NCBI GenBank assembly: GCA_016794505.1
Contig: JAEUJZ010000178.1
Location: forward strand, 1-58,971
Length of the DNA: 58,971 bases
DNA from: Myxococcales bacterium
GTDB lineage: Bacteria; Myxococcota_A; Polyangia; Palsa-1104; JAEUJZ01
Direction of reading: 5' to 3'
The position numbers were made by a program, and so were the translations under genes. The stretch's first letter is position 1; every line of letters begins with the position of its first letter. The notes below the pieces were generated by a model. That model saw nothing but the letters and a program-made list of their open reading frames with translations, was not told the origin of the DNA and searched no databases. Shown here in pieces: positions 19,363 through 27,925 of the stretch.

Positions 19363-20463
19363 TCATTCGCGCGAGCCCGTGCGATAGGGATCGAAGGGCG
19401 GCAGGCTACCGCGCTCGCTGCCGATGCGGGATAGCTCTTCGCTGGTGAATGCGTCGCTGCTGCCTTCCGGCAGGTGGGTGCGAATAAAGAGCTCGATGGC
19501 GCGGCGACCTTTGCGCCCCATGCCGTCTTCGCCCGCGCTGCCGTCTGAGCAGTCGGCCCATTTTTCATAGATCTCGCGACGCCGTAGCGAAGCCGACTTG
19601 CTGCTCTGCCAGATGGCAGAGAGCTGTTCTTCGAGCGTGGCGAGACCTTTTTCGCTGGATTCCTGCAGCCACTTGCGGCGTAGCTCGGCGCGCTTCTGCT
19701 CGGAAAAATCGACGAAGCGGCGCTTTTCCGAATAGTAGGGGTCCTGGTTCTTGCCGCGCGTGATCAGGTCGGTGAGATCGAACGAAAATGTGCCGCCCTT
19801 TTGGAAGCCGATGGGGAAGCGGTTTTCGAATCGCAGCGTGCCGTCCTTGGCGATGTGCGCGATGAAGTTTCGCGTCTCGGCGCGGAAGCCGCCGCCTTTG
19901 ACGGGGATCAGCTCAAACGGCGGCTCTTTCTTTTCTTCGAGGCGCTCGTCTTTCAGCAGGCGGTCTGGGGCCTTGGGAACGGGGGCACCCGCGGCCGGCG
20001 CACCGACGATCGTGGCCAGGCTCTTGGGAAACAGATCGATGGGTCCTTTGGGCAGCGGCGCGGGCACGTGTTCAGAAGGCAGTGCAGGCTGCGGCGGCAC
20101 GATCAGGGCGGGGCTCTGCGGATCGGGCTGCCCTTTGGGTCGGTCGACGGGAAGTAGTTGACGTGGCAGTGGACGCGCGACGGGCTGCGGCGCAGCGGCA
20201 GGTGGCTTCGCCGGCTCGGGAGGCTTGTCTGGCTCGGGGGGCTTGTCTGGCTCGGGCTTGGGCGGCGCTTTGCGCTGCAGGACTTCCATGGCGATCGGCT
20301 GCGTGCGGCGCGACTTCTGCGGCAGGGGGCGCAGATACGCAGCCAAGAGCAAGCCACTATGCAGCAGCACGGCCACTGTGAGCCCGGTGCTCATGCGTCC
20401 GCGCATGCGGGATCCCAGACCTGCTGCCTCGGCAAGTCGGCTGCTCGACAAGAGAACTGCCAT
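19363..20463 (-). CDS. TonB-like proline-rich membrane-anchored protein
   Basis: The 366-residue product has a TonB-like layout: a short cytoplasmic N-terminus, one membrane helix (GLTVAVLLHSGLLLAAYL), and then a Pro/Lys/Glu linker with PDKPPEP units. The C-terminal 180 residues are unlike the classical TonB fold: HIAKDGTLRFENRFP, FSFDLTDLITRGKNQDPYYSEKRRFVDFSEQKRAELRRKWLQES, then a charged helical region and FIRTHLPEGSSDAFTSEELSRIG. No ExbB/ExbD genes are nearby. It may be a periplasm-spanning protein with a specialised effector domain. The start is placed at ATG 20463; the frame extends upstream toward the divergent peptidase-like gene without TonB character. Confidence 0.65.
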   Translation of the reverse strand: MAVLLSSSRLAEAAGLGSRMRGRMSTGLTVAVLLHSGLLLAAYLRPLPQKSRRTQPIAMEVLQRKAPPKPEPDKPPEPDKPPEPAKPPAAAPQPVARPLPRQLLPVDRPKGQPDPQSPALIVPPQPALPSEHVPAPLPKGPIDLFPKSLATIVGAPAAGAPVPKAPDRLLKDERLEEKKEPPFELIPVKGGGFRAETRNFIAHIAKDGTLRFENRFPIGFQKGGTFSFDLTDLITRGKNQDPYYSEKRRFVDFSEQKRAELRRKWLQESSEKGLATLEEQLSAIWQSSKSASLRRREIYEKWADCSDGSAGEDGMGRKGRRAIELFIRTHLPEGSSDAFTSEELSRIGSERGSLPPFDPYRTGSRE

Positions 20464-20573
20464 CACAAAGAAGTATGTCACAAGGGTACGCCCCTGTCGC
20501 CATTTCACACACGCGCGCACCGCCGCTGGGTAATGGGATTCACAGACGAGGCGGACCGGAACACAATGCGTAC

Positions 20574-22343
20574 GTGGCAATCAAGAAAGCTGCATCCGCG
20601 AAGTGGTCCCGAGGGTGGGCGAGTGGTTTTCAGATTGGGCAGAGCGCTGCTCTTTTGTCTGCGCTGATGTTGCTGCTGCCACGTGGGGGCGGCGATTCGG
20701 CCCTGGTGTCGACGGCTGGTGCGGCAGCAGCGAAGAAGTCGGCCAAGAGCGAGAAGAGCAAGGACGCAGCCAGTGTGCCCATCGTGGTGCCGGCGGTCAG
20801 CATCGCTGCGGAAGAGCTGCGCCAGCATGCCCGCGCGCTGTCGGCGCTGCGGCAAACGTCCGGTCTGAGTGAAAGCGAGCGAACCCAGCGCACCAGGCAG
20901 TACATTGCCGAGCAGCTATACGAAACCGGCCTGTTGCCTGGGGGGGACGGTCAGCATGGGATCGCGGGGCTCAGTCAAGCGCTGAGCTTGATCAGCGTGC
21001 GATCCCAGCTGCGTGGCGCGCCGCAGTTTCGCAGCACGGCCACCACCATTCCCGTGAGGATCACTGTGGGCCCGCGCGAGGTCGTGCTGTTTAGCGCCGC
21101 GCAAAAAACCGAGGTCACGCTGCAAGACAGTGAGCTTGTGTTTGTTGGCTATGGCATTACCTCGGCGGGGCGCGGCCGCGACGACTACAAGGGCGTGGAC
21201 CTGCGGGGCAAAGTGGCGCTGATGCTCGACGGCAGCCCCAGCGAGCTTGGCCCTGGCAAGGACACGGCGCTTTCTGCATCTCGCTGGCAGAGCAAGTTCA
21301 CCGAGGCGCTGCGACGCGGTGCGGCCGGTGCGCTGATCATTCACGACAGCCAGCGGGCCGTTCAGACCATGACCCGACTGCGCAGCTACTTTGGCGGCGA
21401 GAGGCTGTTGGCCGCAGTGGCCGCGGACACGCCCGTGCTGCAGGTCAGTGGCTTCATCAGCGACGAAGCGGCCCGTCGTTTGCTGTTGGCGGCTGGCTTG
21501 GATTTAGAGAAGCAGCAGCAAGCTGCGCAGGATCGCGACTTCACTCCGTCGACGCTGCGGGTGCGGATGAGCACGCAGCTGCAGAATCAAGTTCACAGCA
21601 TCGAGAGCGCCAACATCGTGGGCATCCTGCCGGGTACCGACGAGACACTGCGCGGTGAAGCCGTCGTGCTTACCACGCACGTGGATCACGTGGCAGGGCT
21701 CGCCGCACCTGAGCAAGCAGAGGGTCTTTTGTATCTGCCCGGTGTGCGCGATCGCGTGGTGGCAGCGGCCGGCCTGTTGGCGATGGCTCGCGCGACACGT
21801 CAGCTTCCGCCACCGAAGCGCTCGCTGATCTTTGCGTTCTTGAGCGGCCATGGCGAGTCGTTTGCGGGAGCGCAGCGCTTGCTCAAGCGCTTGCCCTTGC
21901 CGGCGGAGCGCGTCATTGCACAGATCCATCTGGACGGACTAAACGTCGGAGACAGTCGGCCCGAGATCCTGCAGCTTGGGCGCGGCAAGTCGACACTCGA
22001 CGAAGTGCTCGACGGCTTGGCCGCGACGCAGAAGCGCTACGTCGTCACCGATGCCCATCCTGAGCTGGGTCTGTTTTTTCGCAGCGAATCCCTGGTCTTT
22101 GCTCGCGCTGGCATCCCCGTCTTGTTCGTGGCGCCCCCCGATCTGGAAAGCTACCTCGCGTCCGATTACTTGCAGGCCAGTGACATTTTTCGCGAGGGGT
22201 GGAGCTTCGCAGGGGGTGCGCAAGACTGCGCACTTCTGTATCAAGCGGCGCTGTGGATCGCCAACGCTCGCAGCGCACCGAGCGTTTTGGCCAGCGATGA
22301 CTTCTCGGCGCGGCCAACCGGCGAAAACAGCACCGGAAAATAG
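20574..22343 (+). CDS. M28-like peptidase with PA domain, probably inactive
   Basis: The product (about 589 residues from GTG 20574, start uncertain) has an N-terminal hydrophobic segment (QSAALLSALMLLL), a PA-type insert (LVFVGYGITSAGRGRDDYKGVDLRGKVALMLDGSP ... GAAGALIIHD) and an M28 aminopeptidase-like domain. Correspondence to M28 metal sites can be traced. VVLTTHVDHV holds the His-x-Asp, GVRDRVVAAAG the bridging Asp (normally DNASG), SGHGESFAGAQ the catalytic Glu (normally EE), and IHLDGLN the next Asp. The last His ligand, normally before an x-x-x-DT motif, reads DYLQASDIF and appears lost. Zinc binding is therefore doubtful, and the protein may have become a binding protein. It is divergent from the TonB-like gene across about 110 bases. 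Confidence 0.8.
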   Translation: MAIKKAASAKWSRGWASGFQIGQSAALLSALMLLLPRGGGDSALVSTAGAAAAKKSAKSEKSKDAASVPIVVPAVSIAAEELRQHARALSALRQTSGLSESERTQRTRQYIAEQLYETGLLPGGDGQHGIAGLSQALSLISVRSQLRGAPQFRSTATTIPVRITVGPREVVLFSAAQKTEVTLQDSELVFVGYGITSAGRGRDDYKGVDLRGKVALMLDGSPSELGPGKDTALSASRWQSKFTEALRRGAAGALIIHDSQRAVQTMTRLRSYFGGERLLAAVAADTPVLQVSGFISDEAARRLLLAAGLDLEKQQQAAQDRDFTPSTLRVRMSTQLQNQVHSIESANIVGILPGTDETLRGEAVVLTTHVDHVAGLAAPEQAEGLLYLPGVRDRVVAAAGLLAMARATRQLPPPKRSLIFAFLSGHGESFAGAQRLLKRLPLPAERVIAQIHLDGLNVGDSRPEILQLGRGKSTLDEVLDGLAATQKRYVVTDAHPELGLFFRSESLVFARAGIPVLFVAPPDLESYLASDYLQASDIFREGWSFAGGAQDCALLYQAALWIANARSAPSVLASDDFSARPTGENSTGK

Positions 22344-22473
22344 CCAAGGCCCAGGTGCCAAGAGCCGCTCGATGGGGTGTGGCGTGCGTGGCTGTCTTGA
22401 ACGCAGCGCTGGGGCGCGCAAGACCTAGATCGAACCGGCATCCTCTGCGTTCAGCATGGGCAAGGAGATGACG

Positions 22474-23394
22474 ATGATGAAGGCAATCGCTTCGACTCTC
22501 GCCTTGCTGTGCCTGCCGGCGCTTTCTGAGGCAAGTCCGCTACGCGCCGAGAATGGCGCGTATGAAGTGCAGGTCTTGATCGATGGAGTTCCGTCTCAGG
22601 CCTATCAGCACAACGGAGAGTCGTTTGTGCTTGGCCATCGCGGTGCGCGTTACACGCTGCGTGTACACAACCGCTCGGGGCAGCGCGTCGAGGCCGTGGT
22701 CTCGGTCGATGGTCGCGATGTGATCGATGGCCGCACGGCTGACTATCAGCGCAAGCGGGGCTACTTGGTGGCGCCGTATTCGCAGATCGACATCGATGGC
22801 TGGCGTTTGTCGGCAAGCGAAGTGGCGGCTTTCCGTTTTTCCAGCGTGGCCAGCTCGTATGCCGGCCGCACTGGCTCGACGCGCGATGTCGGTGTGATTG
22901 GCGTCGCCGTGTTTCCTGAACGGCACGAGCCGCCGTATCCGGTTCTGGTGCCGCGACCGCGGCCGTATCCGCCGCGCTACTACGACGATGCGCCGATGGG
23001 TAGCTCGCGCGACAAGGGAGCCGAACGCAGCGCCGACGAAGCCCCGGAAGCCAAAGCGGCTCGTCCATCCTCGCCGCCGCCGCATGGTGGCTATGGCGGT
23101 GGTGCTCTGGCCGACCGCGAGCAATCCCCGCAGCGACCGGGCTTGGGCACGGGGTTTGGCGAGCGCGTTGATTCGTCGGTGCAAGAAGTGCCATTCGTCC
23201 GGCAAAACAGCGGCTATCCAGCCGCCCTCCTCGGCCTGCGTTACAACGACCGCGCGGGCCTGTATGCGATGGGTGTCGACGTGGATGGCTATCGCTACCC
23301 ATACAACGACAGCGATCTGCGTCGTACGGCACAGCCGTTCCCAACCAACCGCCGCTACGCCAACCCGCCTCCAGGCTGGGGCTGGGACTACTAA
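22474..23394 (+). CDS. Exported protein of unknown function
   Basis: The 306-residue product begins with a clear signal peptide (MMKAIASTLALLCLPALSEA). AAGGAG at 22462-22467 lies six bases before the ATG at 22474, which fixes the start inside a longer frame beginning at 22456. Residues 20-150 form a beta-rich domain (YEVQVLIDGVPSQAY, ARYTLRVHNRSGQRVEAVVSVDGRDVIDG, RGYLVAPYSQIDIDGWRLS, AFRFSSVASSYAGRTG, VGVIGVAVFPE) that I have seen as a recurrent but unnamed exported domain. Next comes a Pro/Tyr/Arg-rich disordered segment, and a C-terminal part ending in repeats of NR, PPGWGW and Tyr residues. The GVIGVAVFPER segment is the best fingerprint for a search. Function unknown. Confidence 0.75.
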   Translation: MMKAIASTLALLCLPALSEASPLRAENGAYEVQVLIDGVPSQAYQHNGESFVLGHRGARYTLRVHNRSGQRVEAVVSVDGRDVIDGRTADYQRKRGYLVAPYSQIDIDGWRLSASEVAAFRFSSVASSYAGRTGSTRDVGVIGVAVFPERHEPPYPVLVPRPRPYPPRYYDDAPMGSSRDKGAERSADEAPEAKAARPSSPPPHGGYGGGALADREQSPQRPGLGTGFGERVDSSVQEVPFVRQNSGYPAALLGLRYNDRAGLYAMGVDVDGYRYPYNDSDLRRTAQPFPTNRRYANPPPGWGWDY

Positions 23395-23529
23395 ACAGGC
23401 TCCGTTCACTCGCTGTTCAGCTGCCGCCTTTTTGCATCCCGCTTTATCGAAAGTTCGTCCCAACCGACACATTTTCCGTCGGAGTTGCGTTGTGCGACGG
23501 ATTTGCGCTGCGTCGTGATAGATAGAACT

Positions 23530-24792
23530 ATGCGGCGGAGCGTCTCGCTCCTCTTCATAGGGCTGGCTTGTCATTGGTTCGCGTGTGCGACGACTGGCTC
23601 CACGCCGACAGAGGCGCCTACGCGCATACCCGAGGCATCGGCACGCAAGAAGCCGTCCGCGCCAGAGTCCTTCGTGCATCTTGTTATCGACTTGGGCTCG
23701 TCGGGAACGCGCATGTGCCTGTATCGAATTGACCGATCGGTCAAAGGCGGGGCCTGCAAGCTGTCGGGAGAGCGACCGGTGTGCAGTCGTGTCTCGGGTG
23801 GCTTGGCCAAGCTCACGCGCGGTCATCGTGGCAACCGCATCGCCGCCCTGGTCGAAGCCCCGCTGCGTCGAGCGTGGGAGCTCTTAGGCGATGCGCAAGC
23901 CGGCGGCGATCCCGAGCTGCGCAGTCAGGTGCGCTCGGCGGTGGCGTTGGGCACGGGAGGCTTTCGCGATCGCAGCACAGGCCTGCCGCTGAACCGCCCT
24001 GAGTGGCGCCTGCTGTTTAGCGAGGTCGAGCGATTCCTGAAACAGGAAGCCAGCCTGACCCACGCCGTGGCCTGGCCCATCACCGGGGAAGAAGAAGGGC
24101 GCTTGGCTTGGCTGGGTCTTGCCCAGACGCCGCAGCAGCCGACCGAGTTTGCCGCCATCGAAGCGGGCGGAGCGACGATCCAACTTGCCGTGGGGAGCAC
24201 AGTGGGTCCTCGCAACGTGGTCGAAGTGGCGAGCGATCCGTTGGGTCAGGATGCCGTCTTTGAGCGCTTTGCCGAAGGTCGCAGCGCCGACCGGAAAGCG
24301 TTTCATGTGTGCTTCGATCCCAAGCACCCGAACAAGCAGGACGGCCCGCAGTGCATCGAGCTACTTCAGCGCGAGGTGTTTCAGCGCAGCGCCGTCCGCC
24401 GCTTGGCTGAGCGCAGCAATCCCCGTCGGCTGTATGGCCTGGGGCTCGCATTCGGAGAGCAGTTCCGCAGCTATCCGGCCGCCGCTCCGTGGCCAACCAA
24501 GCAAGATCGGGCGATGCACCCCAGCATCGGCCTGTCTGCGATTCGCGAGCTAGCGACGCTGCTCTGTCCGCTCTCTGATGCGGAAATTCGCCCGTACGCG
24601 CCCAATGCGCTGGCGATTCAGCACGGCGATCCCAGGGGTTCCGGGCGTGCCTGCTATTACCTTGCGTATCGGGCGGCCCTGCTGGCGACCATTCAGCCCG
24701 TCGCTGCGGCAGCGGCCATCCATGCCGCTGAAGAAGAGCAGTGGCCACGCGGGGCAGCCATTGCCGGCGATTTTTTCCCAGCCTGCCGGTGA
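23530..24792 (+). CDS. CD39/GDA1-family nucleoside phosphatase (apyrase-like)
   Basis: The 420-residue product has an N-terminal export signal with a possible lipidated Cys (LLFIGLACHWFAC). All four apyrase conserved regions are identifiable: ACR1 DLGSSGTR at 54-61, ACR2-like ALGTGGFR at 139-146, ACR3 ITGEEEG at 184-190, and ACR4 AIEAGGATIQL at 209-219. The actin-like fold binds and hydrolyses extracellular NTPs and NDPs in eukaryotes. Bacterial members are uncommon; the Legionella enzyme is the standard example. The ACR2 sequence is degenerate (usual form ATAGLR). Its stop abuts the stop of the convergent MFS gene with no gap. Export suggests hydrolysis of environmental or prey nucleotides, which is inference. 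Confidence 0.85.
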   Translation: MRRSVSLLFIGLACHWFACATTGSTPTEAPTRIPEASARKKPSAPESFVHLVIDLGSSGTRMCLYRIDRSVKGGACKLSGERPVCSRVSGGLAKLTRGHRGNRIAALVEAPLRRAWELLGDAQAGGDPELRSQVRSAVALGTGGFRDRSTGLPLNRPEWRLLFSEVERFLKQEASLTHAVAWPITGEEEGRLAWLGLAQTPQQPTEFAAIEAGGATIQLAVGSTVGPRNVVEVASDPLGQDAVFERFAEGRSADRKAFHVCFDPKHPNKQDGPQCIELLQREVFQRSAVRRLAERSNPRRLYGLGLAFGEQFRSYPAAAPWPTKQDRAMHPSIGLSAIRELATLLCPLSDAEIRPYAPNALAIQHGDPRGSGRACYYLAYRAALLATIQPVAAAAAIHAAEEEQWPRGAAIAGDFFPACR

Positions 24793-26130
24793 CTAGCCGA
24801 CGGGCGCGGGCTTGGCGTTGCTGGCCGCGCGCTTGCTGTCGCGTTCGTCGAGTGTTCGCTGAATCAACCAGACCAGGACCGGCTGTGAGCTGACGAGCAG
24901 CATCGACAGCGCCGCCAAGCGAGGCATGCCCTGGATGCTCTGAGTTCCTGGAACCTCGACAAGAACAAGCGTTCCAAGAAACGCGCCCAGGGCCGATGCG
25001 ATGTGCTGCACCGCCGACAGCAGCGACTGGTATCGCGCTCGCTCTCGCTCTTTCGGCACGCGGGCGGAAAGTGTTGTGGCAGCGATGTTGCGACCCGACT
25101 GCGCGACCATGAACAGCGCCACGATGGCTTCAGGTGGCAAGAGCAAGCGATTGAACAAAAAGCCACAGCCAATGACGGCCAGAAGTGCCGCAGTGCCCCC
25201 GACTGCCATCGTCGAGCTGCCATAGCGATCGACCAAGCGACCGACGATGCGCAGGGCGATGAAGCTGCAGACACCGCCGATCGCATAAATGTGTTCCATG
25301 TGCGCGCGGGGCACGCCGCAGTTGTACTGGAAGTACGCCGACATGTTCGGGATGATGAGGAAGCTCGCCATCATCGATGCCGCGATGGTCAGAAGGGCCA
25401 GCACGACCTCGCGCCGAAGGACCAGTCGCTCGACGCTGAACTCCGACGAGGCGGCGGCGTCGCGCTTGTCCAAGTGACCGCGCACCGCTGGCAGCAGCAG
25501 CACACAGGCGGCTCCTAACGTGACGCCCAGACCCGCCACGGCGAAAAACGGCAGTCGCCAGCCACCATGTCGCGAGAGCCACAGACCGGCTGGGACACCC
25601 AGGACCGATGCGACGGAGAACGCTCCCATCACGGCGCCGAAGGCACGGCCACGCCGCTCGGGGGCGACCAAGTCCGTCAGGATCGAGATCGCCAGCGAGG
25701 TTGCCGGCCCCCCAAACAAGCCGGCGACCACGCGCGCCAAGAGCAGCGAATAAAGCCCGGTGGCAAAGCCCCCCGCCGCCGTCCCGATGACCAGCCCCAT
25801 CAGCGAGACCCCGATGGCGCTGCGCCGATCGAAGCGATCCATAAACAGCGTCCCCAGCGCCCCAGCCAGCGAGGCCGCCGCGGCGTAGCTACCCGTCACC
25901 AGGCCCAGTCGCGAGCTGGGAATACCGAGGGCCTCCGAGAAGTCGGGCCCGAGCGGCGTCACCATCATGAAGTCGAGAACGTTGACGAACTGAATTCCGC
26001 CGAGCAGGAAGACCAGCGTCCGTTCTGAGAGTTTCTGCGACAAGGATGGATATCTCTTCCGCCTGCGCCCCTTGCTCAGCCGTGCAGCCTGCGGGAACCC
26101 TTCATCCGGGCGTTTGGCAAGCGGGCGCAA
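24793..26130 (-). CDS. MFS transporter
   Basis: The 445-residue product has about twelve membrane segments and the MFS signature between helices 2 and 3 (GTLFMDRFDRRSAIGVSLMG), with GPATSLAISILTDLVAPERRGRAFGAVMG in helix 4-5. Similarity is closest to drug/sugar exporters of the AraJ/YdhP type. The segment KERERARYQSLLSAVQ in the second half is typical of a loop. The first 35 residues are Arg/Lys-rich and may be an over-long start. It is the last gene before the YdjC/peroxiredoxin pair on this strand. Substrate not predictable. Confidence 0.9.
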   Translation of the reverse strand: MRPLAKRPDEGFPQAARLSKGRRRKRYPSLSQKLSERTLVFLLGGIQFVNVLDFMMVTPLGPDFSEALGIPSSRLGLVTGSYAAAASLAGALGTLFMDRFDRRSAIGVSLMGLVIGTAAGGFATGLYSLLLARVVAGLFGGPATSLAISILTDLVAPERRGRAFGAVMGAFSVASVLGVPAGLWLSRHGGWRLPFFAVAGLGVTLGAACVLLLPAVRGHLDKRDAAASSEFSVERLVLRREVVLALLTIAASMMASFLIIPNMSAYFQYNCGVPRAHMEHIYAIGGVCSFIALRIVGRLVDRYGSSTMAVGGTAALLAVIGCGFLFNRLLLPPEAIVALFMVAQSGRNIAATTLSARVPKERERARYQSLLSAVQHIASALGAFLGTLVLVEVPGTQSIQGMPRLAALSMLLVSSQPVLVWLIQRTLDERDSKRAASNAKPAPVG

Positions 26131-26264
26131 GAAGTGGATCCCTGGGAGGCTGTCATGGGATCTTTGCTAGCTTATCGCACTTGCCCTCGCCTGCGGCGGC
26201 AGGACTGACGAAGAGCCAGCGTGCTGGGGCAGAGCGTAGGCACGAATCGCACCGGACCATCTGC

Positions 26265-27098
26265 TTAGCGTAGGTCTCCCAGTGCGGCGCGGGTGGCTGG
26301 ATGACACAGCGCGTCCAGCTCGTCGACGAAGCGATAGCGACGGGCCCAGGCATAGCGAGCGCGCAGCGCCGCCAGGCCGGCTCCTTCCTCGGCCGGGTGA
26401 ATCATGATCTCGGTCAGGCCGGGCTGTGCTGCGCGGATGGCCGCGGACAGGCGCGCTGCCGACATGCCGCCGCTTTCGCTGAAGCCCACAAAGTGATCGG
26501 CCGTGCGGATGCCTGTGCCAGCCAGCTTTCGTCGTGCTCGTCGAGCCAGTGCGTTCAGCACGGCCCATGGGCCGACTCGACGCAGCACGCGCAGGCTGGG
26601 CGCCTCTTGCGGGACGCGGACATAGGGCACGCGGTACTCGCCAGCCAGTCGCAGGGTCAGATCAAAAAGCGGCGGCAGCAGATGGACGTGCTTGTGCCCG
26701 TCGAGGTGCGACAAGCTCAGGCCCGAAGCCAGAGCCCGCTCGATCTGGGCCCGCCACTCTTCTTCAACAGAGGCAAGGGGCAGCCGCTGTTCCACAAACA
26801 GCCGCAAGAGCGGCGACAGACCGTCGGGAAAGTTGCCCGCAGGGCTGCACAGCGCCGAGCGTGTCGTAGATTTTCGCAGCGGCTCGCCCTCGCAGAGGCT
26901 GAGGTGTACACCCACCCCCAGCTGAGGATGGCCATGGGCAATCGCGACCGCTTGCGAAAAACCCGCGCCGTTGCAGAGCAGCGAGGCCCTGTGCAGCGTT
27001 CCCGAATTCACGCCGCGCAGGACCGCCTGATTCTGGCTTTCGGTCCAGCCAAAGTCATCGGCGGTGATCAGCACCTGACGCTGCACCTCTTGGCTCAT
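26265..27098 (-). CDS. ChbG/YdjC-family carbohydrate deacetylase (HpnK-like)
   Basis: The 277-residue product matches the YdjC/HpnK deacetylase family. Metal and catalytic motifs are TADDFG at 12-17, GVGVHLSL and HLDGHKHVH around residues 60-135, and IMIHPAEE near residue 235. Family members remove acetyl groups from N-acetylated oligosaccharides (ChbG) or occur in hopanoid and sugar-lipid loci (HpnK). The gene starts three bases after the peroxiredoxin stop, so both are on one transcript. The pairing with an oxidative-stress enzyme gives no clue to the substrate. Confidence 0.88.
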   Translation of the reverse strand: MSQEVQRQVLITADDFGWTESQNQAVLRGVNSGTLHRASLLCNGAGFSQAVAIAHGHPQLGVGVHLSLCEGEPLRKSTTRSALCSPAGNFPDGLSPLLRLFVEQRLPLASVEEEWRAQIERALASGLSLSHLDGHKHVHLLPPLFDLTLRLAGEYRVPYVRVPQEAPSLRVLRRVGPWAVLNALARRARRKLAGTGIRTADHFVGFSESGGMSAARLSAAIRAAQPGLTEIMIHPAEEGAGLAALRARYAWARRYRFVDELDALCHPATRAALGDLR

Positions 27099-27101
27099 GG
27101 C

Positions 27102-27569
27102 CTAGGCTCCTTTTTCGGAACGCGGCACGCTCTTTAAGTGGCGCTTGACCTCGTCGAGGTGCTTGTTCACCAAGAGCTCATGGTGCAGCACCAGCTCGAT
27201 GCGTCCGTCGCGGCCGATGACGTATGTGACACGCTGGCTGACCCCCAAGAGCGGCCAGAGCACGTCATAGCTGCGATTGATCGCCTTGGATTCGTCGCCG
27301 ATCATCGGAAACGGCACGCCTTCTTTGTTCGCGAAGTCGCACTGCGTCTGCTCTTTGTCGACGGAAACGCCGATCACTTCGGCCCCCAGCGCCGCGATCT
27401 CTGAGTAATGGTCGCGGAACCGTCGCGTCTCGATCGTGCAGCCAGTTGTGAAGGCTTTGGGGAAGAAGAACAACACCACGTGGCGACCCCGCAGGGCCGA
27501 TAGGGTTAGCTGCGTTCCGTTGCTCGTCGTCGCTGTGAAGTCGGGGGCCAGATCACCTGCACGTAACAT
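27102..27569 (-). CDS. Peroxiredoxin (BCP/AhpC-TSA type)
   Basis: The 155-residue product is a thiol peroxidase of the peroxiredoxin Q/BCP type. The peroxidatic Cys is C44 in FPKAFTTGCTIETRRFR. Many BCP proteins have a resolving Cys five residues later, but here that position is Arg, so the enzyme may be 1-Cys or use a more distant Cys (in EQTQCDFAN). The start at 27569 is supported by AAGGA eight bases upstream and gives the usual N-terminus (LRAGDLAPDFTATTSNG); the longer frame lacks similarity. It precedes the YdjC gene in the operon. Confidence 0.92.
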   Translation of the reverse strand: MLRAGDLAPDFTATTSNGTQLTLSALRGRHVVLFFFPKAFTTGCTIETRRFRDHYSEIAALGAEVIGVSVDKEQTQCDFANKEGVPFPMIGDESKAINRSYDVLWPLLGVSQRVTYVIGRDGRIELVLHHELLVNKHLDEVKRHLKSVPRSEKGA

Positions 27570-27801
27570 TCGTGGTTCCTTTGGCTGCGCCTGCAGAAAG
27601 AGGTTCCGTCCGATCGGCTCGATCCAAGTGGCTCGGCCTGCACGATGGGCCACGGCAGCACCGAACCAGACGACACACTAGAGCGACCGTTCAGCGAGAG
27701 CAAGCTCGCAAGCAGCCCGTCTTTGCGGCGCGGCGCGAAGCAAGCAGCCGTAGGGCCAGCCTTCCGGGTCTGCCCGCGGCGTTCGGCCACAGGCCCCAGT
27801 T

Positions 27802-27866
27802 GGTTGCTTGATCTGGCTGCTTAATCTGGCTGCTTGATCTGGCTATTTGATCTGGCCGTTTGACCT
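27802..27866. repeat. Five 13-bp tandem repeats upstream of chaperone operon
   Basis: Five consecutive 13-bp units with consensus GGCTGCTTGATCT occupy 27802-27866, each with zero to four differences from the consensus. They are in the noncoding region between peroxiredoxin (leftward) and DUF2760-Hsp70-Hsp70 (rightward), and end 21 bases before a TTGACA -35 element. The rest of the 356-base region (27570-27925) shows no protein-like frame. Confidence 0.9.
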
Positions 27867-27887
27867 AGGTTCTCGACGGATAATTAC

Positions 27888-27916
27888 TTGACAGCGACTG
27901 GCGAGAGCACTACATC
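27888..27916 (+). promoter_or_regulatory. Sigma-70-like promoter for DUF2760-Hsp70 operon
   Basis: A perfect -35 hexamer TTGACA at 27888-27893 is followed after 17 bases by TACATC at 27911-27916, a weak -10. The predicted start of transcription (about 27922-27924) lies two to four bases before the ATG at 27926, so the message would be leaderless or nearly so. No Shine-Dalgarno sequence precedes the ATG, which agrees. Confidence 0.5.
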
Positions 27917-27925
27917 AACGCTCAC

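Noticed and set aside
22540..23826. 428-codon minus-strand frame
   Set aside because: Antisense of the exported protein and the nucleotidase start; no signature, no ribosome-binding site.
27802..27866. 13-bp array as a CRISPR or coding repeat
   Set aside because: Units are far too short and directly adjacent; the region is noncoding and lies just ahead of a promoter.
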